Positions 58,208-64,000 of a stretch of 64,000 bases of DNA are shown one piece after another. The stretch is from contig JADQCB010000007.1 of NCBI GenBank assembly GCA_016278325.1, positions 1 through 64,000 of the forward strand, in the 5' to 3' direction. A program made the position numbers and the translations under genes. Under the pieces are notes generated by a model. The model made no database searches and was not told where the DNA came from. It was given only the letters and a program-made list of their open reading frames with translations. Numbering within the stretch: the stretch's first letter is position 1; every line of letters begins with the position of its first letter. This DNA is from Actibacterium sp. GTDB taxonomy: Bacteria > Pseudomonadota > Alphaproteobacteria > Rhodobacterales > Rhodobacteraceae.

Positions 58208-60403
58208 ATGCGCCACCCCCTTCCCCTGACCCGTGACCTGGTGCTGATCGGTGGTGGCCATACCCATGCGCTGGTTCTGCGGATGTGGGGGATGAACCCG
58301 CTGCCGGGCGCGCGGTTGACGCTGATCAATCCCGGCCCGTCGGCCCCCTATTCGGGGATGCTTCCGGGCCTGGTGGCGGGGCATTACCGGCGCGGCGACC
58401 TGGAGATCGACCTGGTGAGGCTGGCGCGGTTCGCCGGTGCGCGGCTGGTGCCGGGCCGGGCGGTCGGCATCGACCGGGACGCGCGCCTGATCGAGGTCGA
58501 GGGGCGGGCGCCGATCTTCTATGACGTTGCCTCGATCGATATCGGTATCTCCGCCGAGCTGCCGGCACTCGCGGGCTTCGCCGAACATGCGGTGCCGGCC
58601 AAACCGCTCGCGGCCTTTGCCGACCGCTGGGAAGGGTTCGTGGCCGCGGCGGCCGCGCAGGGCGAGGCACGAGAGGTCGTGGTCATCGGCGCCGGGGTCG
58701 CCGGGGGCGAATTGTCGATGGCCTGTGCGCATCGCCTGCACCAGGCGGGCGTGCCGGGGCAGGTCGTGCTGCTGGAGGCCGGCGACATTGCCCTGCGCGA
58801 TGTCGGTGCCGGGGCCCGCCGGGCGTTGCTGGCGCGGCTGCGCGAACAGGGCGTGACCCTGCGCACCGGGGCGCGGATCGAGCGGATCACGGATCGGGGC
58901 GTGACACTGGACGACGGCACGATGCTCGGGGCCGATCTGGTGATCGGTGCTGCGGGGGCCCGGCCGCAACCCTGGCTCAGCGGGACCGGGTTGCAGCTGA
59001 CCGACGGGTTCGTCGATGTCGGTCCCGACCTTTGCGCCCTGAATGATAGCCGCATCTTCGCGGTTGGTGACTGCGCGCATCTGAGCCACGCGCCGCGGCC
59101 CAAGGCCGGTGTCTTTGCCGTGCGAGAGGCGCCGGTCCTGGCGCATAACCTGCGCGCCGACCTGATGGGCAAGCCGCGGCGAACCTACCAGCCGCAGAAG
59201 GATTACCTGAAACTGATCTCGACCGGGCGCCGCCACGCGGTCGCCGACAAGCTGGGCCTCCGGCTGGAGGGCGACTGGCTGTGGCGCTGGAAGAACCGGA
59301 TCGACCGGAAGTTCATGGCGAAATTCCATGACCTGCCGGCGATGAATGCCGATCGCGCGGTGCCGATGCAGGCAACGCAGGGCCTGCGCGAGGCCCTCGC
59401 CGGGGCCCAAAGCCCTTGCGGCGGATGCGCGGCGAAACCGGGCGCGCAGGTTCTGGGTGGCGGGCTGGCCGGGCTTGCTGCCCCGCAGCGCGCGGACATC
59501 CTGCGCGGCGTTGGCGACGATGCCGCGATCCTGGCGCATCGCGATGGCGCACAGGTCATCACCTCGGACCATTTCCGCGCATTCATCGAGGATCCCTTCA
59601 CCCTGGCGCGAATCGCGGCGATACATGCGATGGGCGATATCTGGGCCATGGGCGCGGCGCCCCAGGCGGCACTGGCCACGCTGATCCTGCCGCGGATGCG
59701 AAGCCGGATGCAAGAGAACACCCTGCGCGAGATCATGGCCGCGGCCAGCGCGGCATTTCGTGAATCGGGCGCCGACCTGGTGGGCGGTCATACATCGGTC
59801 GGGCCGGAACTGACCGTGGGGTTCACCGTGACCGGCCTGTTGCAGGGCAAGCCGCCGGGGCTTGCCGATGCACGCCCGGGCGATGTGCTGATCCTGACCA
59901 GGCCGATCGGCAGCGGCACCCTGTTCGCGGCCGAGATGCAGGGCCGCGCCGAAGGCGCCGACATCATGGCCGCGCTGAAGGTGATGGCCACGGCGCAGGG
60001 CGCGACAGCCGCGGTGCTGGCCCCGGTTGCCCATGCCATGACCGACGTGACGGGCTATGGCCTGGCGGGGCATCTGATGACGATCCTGCGCGCCTCCGGC
60101 ATGGGGGCCGAGCTGTTGCGCGACGCGGTGCCGGTGATGTCCGGTGCGATGGATCTGGCCCGGGCCGGGGTCCGCTCGACCCTGTATCCGGAAAACGCGG
60201 CGCTGGTGCCCGCGCTTCAGGGGTTCGACGAAGACGATCCACGCTGCGCCCTTCTGCTCGACCCGCAGACGGCCGGCGGGTTGCTGGCAGCGGTGCCCGC
60301 GCATGCGGCGAAGCCCGCATTGGCGGCGCTGGAACGGGACGGTATCGCCGCCGCGCGGATCGGCACGATCACCGATGGCCCGCCGGTCATCGCCCTGCGC
60401 TGA
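58208..60403 (+). CDS. selD: Selenide, water dikinase SelD fused to an N-terminal FAD/NAD(P) oxidoreductase domain
   Basis: SelD makes selenophosphate from selenide and ATP. The 731-residue product has an N-terminal NDH-2/FAD-dependent oxidoreductase domain (residues 8-370: LVLIGGGHTHALVLRMW, VVIGAGVAGGELSMACAHRL, FAVGDCAHL) and a C-terminal SelD domain (about 395-731). The catalytic region is SPCGGCAAK, with Cys404, Cys407 and Lys410. VGDDAAIL, SDHFRAFIEDP, MGDIWAMGA and DVTGYGLAGHL follow. The oxidoreductase may reduce a selenium species for the kinase domain. It faces mnmH and overlaps its 3' end by 17 bp. Confidence 0.93.
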   Translation: MRHPLPLTRDLVLIGGGHTHALVLRMWGMNPLPGARLTLINPGPSAPYSGMLPGLVAGHYRRGDLEIDLVRLARFAGARLVPGRAVGIDRDARLIEVEGRAPIFYDVASIDIGISAELPALAGFAEHAVPAKPLAAFADRWEGFVAAAAAQGEAREVVVIGAGVAGGELSMACAHRLHQAGVPGQVVLLEAGDIALRDVGAGARRALLARLREQGVTLRTGARIERITDRGVTLDDGTMLGADLVIGAAGARPQPWLSGTGLQLTDGFVDVGPDLCALNDSRIFAVGDCAHLSHAPRPKAGVFAVREAPVLAHNLRADLMGKPRRTYQPQKDYLKLISTGRRHAVADKLGLRLEGDWLWRWKNRIDRKFMAKFHDLPAMNADRAVPMQATQGLREALAGAQSPCGGCAAKPGAQVLGGGLAGLAAPQRADILRGVGDDAAILAHRDGAQVITSDHFRAFIEDPFTLARIAAIHAMGDIWAMGAAPQAALATLILPRMRSRMQENTLREIMAAASAAFRESGADLVGGHTSVGPELTVGFTVTGLLQGKPPGLADARPGDVLILTRPIGSGTLFAAEMQGRAEGADIMAALKVMATAQGATAAVLAPVAHAMTDVTGYGLAGHLMTILRASGMGAELLRDAVPVMSGAMDLARAGVRSTLYPENAALVPALQGFDEDDPRCALLLDPQTAGGLLAAVPAHAAKPALAALERDGIAAARIGTITDGPPVIALR

Positions 60404-61451
60404 GCGCGCTCACCGCGCGCGCCAGATCCGGCGCGGCGGCGGCCAGCGCATCCGGATCCAGGCTGTCCATCGCGACCGTCCGGCTGGGCAATGCGTCAAA
60501 GCGCGCGCGCTGTTTTTCATAGCGCGGATCATAGTGATGTTGCATCAGCCCGGCGGCCAGCGCCTCGAACTGTTGCGAATCGGCCAGCGACAGCCAGTCT
60601 TCGATCCGTTCCCTCGGATGCAAACGCGACAGGGCCCGCACGGTGTCATGCAGCCGCGCCGGATCGGCGGTCAGGTCGCGATAGGCCCGCGCCAGATAGG
60701 CCGCGCGCGCCTGCAAGGGCGCCGCGATCACCAGGCGCGGGGCGGATTTCATCGCCTGCCAGAGACCGGGCGGCAGATTGACCTCGCCGATCTTCGACGA
60801 TTCCCCCTCGACCAGCACCGGGCGGGCCGGGTCGAGCGCCCCGGCGGCAATCGCCAGCCGTGTCTCGAACGCCTTTTGCGCCGGTTGTCCGCCCGGCATC
60901 GCGCCGAACAGCGAGCCGCGGTGATTGGCCAGGCCCTCCAGGTCGATCACCTGAACGCCCTGCGCCGCGATCAATGACAACAGCGCCGTCTTCGCCGTGC
61001 CGGTATTGCCGTCCAGCACCACCACCGGGGCGGGCCAGGGGGCCGCGTACAGCGCCGACTGCACCAGCCGGCGGTAACTGCGATAGCCGCCCTCGATCGT
61101 CTCGGCCTGCCAGCCCACCTGCCGCAGGATCAGCGCGAAGGCGCCCGAGCGCTGTCCGCCGCGCCAGCAATAGACCAGCGGGCGGTATCCGCGCGGCTTG
61201 TCGGCCAGGCTCGTCTCCAGGTGGTGCGCCGCGTTGCGGGCCAGCAGCGCGGCACCGATGCGCCGGGCGCGAAACGGGCTTTCCTGTGTATAGATCGTGC
61301 CGACGCGGGCGCGTTCGTCATTGTCCAGCACCGGCAGGTTGATCGCACCCGGAATGTGATCCTCGGCAAATTCGGCGGGTGAGCGCACGTCGATCACCTC
61401 GTCGCAGGGCAGCGCGGTCAGATCGGAAAGGCTGTGCAGGGTCAGGGGCAT
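60387..61451 (-). CDS. mnmH: tRNA 2-selenouridine synthase
   Basis: MnmH (SelU/YbbB) replaces sulfur at 2-thiouridine 34 with selenium using selenophosphate, through a geranylated intermediate. The 354-residue product has an N-terminal rhodanese domain with Cys95 in VYCWRGGQRSG (Cys97 in E. coli) and a C-terminal P-loop domain with GNTGTAKT at 148-155. The second glycine of the usual GxxGxGKT is alanine here. I use the ATG at 61451 (PLTLHSLSDLTAL); upstream residues are not family-like. It is the only selenium user in the window, beside selD. Confidence 0.92.
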   Translation of the reverse strand: MPLTLHSLSDLTALPCDEVIDVRSPAEFAEDHIPGAINLPVLDNDERARVGTIYTQESPFRARRIGAALLARNAAHHLETSLADKPRGYRPLVYCWRGGQRSGAFALILRQVGWQAETIEGGYRSYRRLVQSALYAAPWPAPVVVLDGNTGTAKTALLSLIAAQGVQVIDLEGLANHRGSLFGAMPGGQPAQKAFETRLAIAAGALDPARPVLVEGESSKIGEVNLPPGLWQAMKSAPRLVIAAPLQARAAYLARAYRDLTADPARLHDTVRALSRLHPRERIEDWLSLADSQQFEALAAGLMQHHYDPRYEKQRARFDALPSRTVAMDSLDPDALAAAAPDLARAVSALSAGR

Positions 61452-61558
61452 GGCGGCTTCATACGCGGTGGAGCGGAAAAGCAAAAGAGCCGGCGGCATG
61501 CAGGGCCGGCCCCGGCCCGCTCCGGCGGCGCGGGGATGGCGATTCGACGCAAGGCTCG

Positions 61559-62458
61559 TCAACCCGGCCCGTCGATCAGGCGTTGCGCATCGATGGCGCT
61601 CTTGTCGATGTCGCCCCACGGATCGTCGATCTGGCCCAGCCGGCGGGGAATCGAATGGATGTCATACTTGCGCGGCGACATGCCGGGGGCCAACGCCTCA
61701 TCCCAACGGATCGGTGTCGCAACCGGCGCGCCGGGCCGCGCCCGCACCGCGTAGGGGGCGGCGAAGGTCTGGCCGGCGGCGGTGCGGAACGTGTCGATCA
61801 GCACCCGGTCGCCGCGGGCCAGCTTTCGCTGTTCGGTCGTGGCGATATCCGGGTGAGCGTCGGCAATGCGCTGCGCGAAACCGCGCATGAAGGCACGAAG
61901 CGGTGCGAACCCGGCCGTGCGGCGCAGCGGGATCACCACATGCAGACCTCGCGAGCCGGTCGTCTGCACGAAGCTCGGGATGCCGCGCCGGTCCAGCGCG
62001 TCGCGCAGGGCGCCGGCCACCTCCTGGACCTTGGCGAAATCGTTATCCGAGGGATCGAGATCGAAGACCAGCCGATCGGGCCGGTCGGGAAGATCGACGC
62101 GTGCGACGCCGAGATGCGGCGTGATGCAGCCCTGATCGACGAGGTAGACCAGCGCCGCGGCCGAATGCGCCAGCATGTGGCAGACCGTGCCGGCCTTGCT
62201 GGGCAGGTCCCTGCGTTCGATCCAGCCGGGGAAGTGATCGGGCACATGCTTCTGAAAGAAGCCGGCCCGGTCGATGCCGTCGGGAAAGCGCTGCATCGTC
62301 AGCGGCCGGTCGCGATAATGGGGCAGCGCCGTTGCGGCGATCTTTCGATAATAACGGGCCAGGTCGCCCTTGGTAATTCCATCCGCCGCAAACAGCACCT
62401 TGTCGGCCTTCGAGACCTCGACGACGCGACCATCCAGATCGAAGCGTGCGACGGTCAT
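61559..62458 (-). CDS. LigD-type polymerase/primase domain protein, stand-alone
   Basis: The 299-residue protein corresponds to the archaeo-eukaryotic primase-like polymerase domain of bacterial NHEJ LigD. Catalytic DLDP is at 133-136 (RLVFDLDPSDND), followed by TTGSRGLHVVIPL and FAAPYAVRARPGAPVATPI. No ligase or phosphoesterase domain is attached. The ATG at 62458 overlaps the stop of the phosphoesterase gene as ATGA, so the two are made together, probably as a split LigD. Confidence 0.92.
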   Translation of the reverse strand: MTVARFDLDGRVVEVSKADKVLFAADGITKGDLARYYRKIAATALPHYRDRPLTMQRFPDGIDRAGFFQKHVPDHFPGWIERRDLPSKAGTVCHMLAHSAAALVYLVDQGCITPHLGVARVDLPDRPDRLVFDLDPSDNDFAKVQEVAGALRDALDRRGIPSFVQTTGSRGLHVVIPLRRTAGFAPLRAFMRGFAQRIADAHPDIATTEQRKLARGDRVLIDTFRTAAGQTFAAPYAVRARPGAPVATPIRWDEALAPGMSPRKYDIHSIPRRLGQIDDPWGDIDKSAIDAQRLIDGPG

Positions 62459-63027
62459 TGCTCGGCCGGTCCGTCCGCGGCGATTTCGTCCAGGCTGCGA
62501 CCGCTGGCAACCGAATCCGGCTGTGTGGATACCGGGTTCCGGCGCGCGTCGGCCTCGGCGTCGTCCATCTTGACAAGCAGCCAATGCCCCTTGTCGCCGT
62601 TCATGCGTTGCAGGGCATAGCCCCCCTGCAATTTCTCTCCGTCGAGCCAGACAAGCGCATGACCCGCGGCAAGTGCCTTGTCCATCGGCGTGATGGTGCC
62701 ATCTTCCCGCGTCATGTTGCGATAGCTGCCGCGATCCCAGATCAGAACGGTGCCGGCGCCGTATTCGCCTTCGGGGATCGTGCCCTCGAACTGCGAATAG
62801 TCCAGCGGGTGGTCCGCGACGGCGATCGCCAGCCGCTTTTGCGATGGGTCCGTCGAGGGCCCCTTGGGCAGGGCCCAGCTTTTGAGAACGCCATCGACCT
62901 CCAGCCGGAAATCGTAATGCAGCGTGCTTGCATCATGTTTCTGGATCACGAATGACCGCGCCGCGCCGGGGTCGGCCGCGCCACGGTTCGAAGGGGTGCG
63001 ATTGCGGTGGTTCCGGTCGATCGACAT
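62455..63027 (-). CDS. LigD-type 3'-phosphoesterase domain protein, stand-alone
   Basis: The 190-residue protein corresponds to the LigD 3'-phosphoesterase domain, which trims 3'-ribonucleotides and 3'-phosphates at breaks. Metal and catalytic residues are intact in FVIQKHDASTLHYDFRLEVD, SWALPKGPS, DHPLDYSQFEG and PEGEYGAGTVLIWDRG. The C-terminal 40 residues are acidic and probably disordered. The start is ATG 63027; a GTG at 63042 is possible. Neither has a clear ribosome site. Confidence 0.9.
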   Translation of the reverse strand: MSIDRNHRNRTPSNRGAADPGAARSFVIQKHDASTLHYDFRLEVDGVLKSWALPKGPSTDPSQKRLAIAVADHPLDYSQFEGTIPEGEYGAGTVLIWDRGSYRNMTREDGTITPMDKALAAGHALVWLDGEKLQGGYALQRMNGDKGHWLLVKMDDAEADARRNPVSTQPDSVASGRSLDEIAADGPAEQ

Positions 63028-63069
63028 GATTGAAAGCGTCACTTTCGCGATGGGCCTGTCGGATTGCCT

Positions 63070-63100
63070 GACTGGCCCCGAACCCCAGCCTGGGCCAGTC
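63070..63100. terminator. Perfect 9-bp inverted repeat between marR and the LigD-type operon
   Basis: GACTGGCCC at 63070-63078 is exactly inverted as GGGCCAGTC at 63092-63100 with a 13-base loop. It lies downstream of marR and upstream of the phosphoesterase gene on the same strand. Without a T-run it may be a weak terminator of marR or an operator for the LigD pair. Confidence 0.4.
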
Positions 63101-63156
63101 CTTCCGGGTGTGCAAGGCGGTTCGCGGCGCAGGGGCGACGTTCGACAAGCGGCCGC

Positions 63157-63579
63157 CTATTTCTCCGACAGCCGGGTCAGTGCGTTGCGAAATGCGGGGG
63201 CGTCACTGCCCAGCAGCGCCAGCAATTCGTCCTGGTATTCGACGGCCGCAGGCAGGATGCGCGCCACCAGTTCATGGCCCTTTTCCGTCAGGCTGAGCCG
63301 GATCAGGCGCCGGTCATCGGAATCGACCTCTTTCTTCAGATACCCATCGGCCTCCAGCCGGGCCGCGGCGCGGCTGACCTTGGACTTGTCCATATCCACC
63401 CGCGCATGAATTTCGCGCACGCTGACCGCGCCACTTTGCGACAGATGCGCCAACACCCGCCATTCCGGGATCGAAAGGCCGAATTCGGCCCGATAACGCG
63501 CGGCAAAACCGCGGCTGATCCGGGCCGCGGCAACAGCCAGCTGGTAGGGCAGGAAATCGTCGAGATCGAAATCGGTCAT
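63157..63579 (-). CDS. MarR-family transcriptional regulator
   Basis: The 140-residue protein has the MarR winged helix-turn-helix: GLSIPEWRVLAHLSQSGAVS, then RVDMDKSKVSRAAARLEADG and the wing KEVDSDDRRLIRLSLTEKGH. It probably binds DNA as a dimer and responds to a small phenolic or oxidant ligand. It is divergent from the membrane protein gene at 63738 and lies upstream of the LigD-type pair, so either may be its target. Confidence 0.9.
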   Translation of the reverse strand: MTDFDLDDFLPYQLAVAAARISRGFAARYRAEFGLSIPEWRVLAHLSQSGAVSVREIHARVDMDKSKVSRAAARLEADGYLKKEVDSDDRRLIRLSLTEKGHELVARILPAAVEYQDELLALLGSDAPAFRNALTRLSEK

Positions 63580-63737
63580 GCGCCGATCATTGCATCTGCC
63601 ACAAGTTCGTCAAGCACCCGGTCATCCATCGAAGCGTGGCGAAAAAAAACATGGATAGGATTGTCCGGAACAGGCGTATTCTGCCCTTTGCCGCCTTGAT
63701 TCCGGTGCGGCCAGTTCAGATCGGAAAGGATTGAAGG

Positions 63738-64000
63738 ATGAGAGGTGTCGCGTTCTATTTTTTCGCGTTCGCCGTGCTCTGCGTGACCATCGGGATGCTT
63801 TGGGGGATCCAGATGGCGGCCTCGGGCGAACATGCGCTTGCCCCGGCCCATGCCCACCTGAATCTCGTCGGCTGGGCCAGCATGGGCCTTTTTGGCCTCT
63901 ATTACCGGCTGACGCCCGATGCCGCGGCGACGGGGCTGGCGAAGATCCATCTCGTCGTTGCCGTGACGGGGGTGATCGTGATGATCCCCGGTATCGCCCT
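63738..64000 (+). CDS. Membrane protein, heme-copper-oxidase-like short form (cut by window end)
   Basis: Only the first 87 codons are present. The sequence opens with a membrane helix (VAFYFFAFAVLCVTIGMLWG), then HAHLNLVGWASMGLFGLYYR in the second helix and a third helix at the edge. The AHAHLNLVGW motif resembles the heme-ligating helix of cytochrome oxidase subunit I relatives and occurs in short Rhodobacterales proteins annotated as cytochrome-oxidase-like. AAAGGA lies 7 bp before the ATG. The function is not established from this fragment. Confidence 0.75.
   Translation, partial: MRGVAFYFFAFAVLCVTIGMLWGIQMAASGEHALAPAHAHLNLVGWASMGLFGLYYRLTPDAAATGLAKIHLVVAVTGVIVMIPGIA

Noticed and set aside
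58790-59010. Selenocysteine codon or SECIS-like element in selD
   Set aside because: The selD frame has cysteines (404, 407) at the active site and no in-frame UGA, so no Sec insertion is needed.
57656-60304. Open frame of 882 codons on the minus strand
   Set aside because: It lies antisense to the end of the AttH-like gene and most of selD. Its composition is rich in His, Arg, Gln and Pro with no domain; it is a by-product of high-GC codon use in selD.

Overview
The window is a contiguous, GC-rich, gene-dense bacterial chromosome segment. Gene content points to an alphaproteobacterium of the order Rhodobacterales (Roseobacter/Paracoccus relatives). The evidence is a DUF2853 protein, a flagellar block motB / flgE-flgK-flgL-flgI, tamA-tamB, a selD fused to a flavoprotein domain next to mnmH, a divergent arylesterase / YbbAP-type ABC pair, and a form I aerobic CO dehydrogenase cluster. 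There is no rRNA operon, CRISPR array, insertion sequence, prophage or plasmid function. Dense packing, many 1-4 bp stop/start overlaps and even codon use suggest a core chromosome region with a few accessory operons.

Layout. 1-6.8 kb: DUF2853 gene, then leftward flagellar genes (P-ring, hook-filament junction proteins, hook, stator MotB). 6.8-9.5 kb: divergent GMC flavin oxidoreductase and glyoxalase-fold dioxygenase, then tRNA-Arg(CCU). 9.7-13.3 kb: GntR-like LacI regulator and a three-gene lipid-linked sugar transfer operon. 13.3-18.9 kb: tamA-tamB on the other strand. 19-23.2 kb: aminotransferase, pncA-pncB (NAD salvage) and trhO (tRNA wobble uridine hydroxylation). 23.3-29.6 kb: DUF1127 protein with a clear terminator, gyrB with a good sigma-70-type promoter, an ExoD-family protein, a Ca2+/Na+ exchanger and a PhoD-like phosphatase.

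29.8-38.5 kb is the most distinctive block: coxC (MHYT-LytTR sensor/regulator), then coxM-S-L-D-E-F-G. CoxL carries the form I AYRCSFR loop with Cys386, Gln238 and Glu761, each offset by two from the Cys388, Gln240 and Glu763 known from Afipia (Oligotropha) carboxidovorans. This predicts a true CO-oxidising molybdenum/copper enzyme. CoxD (MoxR-type AAA+), CoxE (VWA) and CoxF (XdhC-like) would mature the active site, and CoxG would link the enzyme to the membrane or quinone pool. Two regulatory features appear undescribed: a Shine-Dalgarno/hairpin/mini-ORF leader in front of coxC, and a pair of direct repeats 21 bp apart in front of coxM that have the geometry of a LytTR operator.

38.7-48.9 kb holds two transport units: a five-gene branched-chain-amino-acid-type ABC transporter, and a coupled leftward operon (FAH-family hydrolase, SsuABC/TauABC-type transporter, OsmC-family protein) divergent from gntR and a TauE/SafE exporter gene. 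The second looks like a coherent but uncharacterised organic-acid or sulfonate uptake and catabolism system. 48.9-58.1 kb: TesA-like esterase and two MacB/Lol-type ABC systems, the second ending in an AttH-like lipocalin protein. 58.2-61.5 kb: the selD fusion facing mnmH, for 2-selenouridine in tRNA. 61.5-64 kb: separate LigD-type polymerase and phosphoesterase genes without a ligase domain, a MarR regulator, and the start of a membrane protein cut by the window edge.
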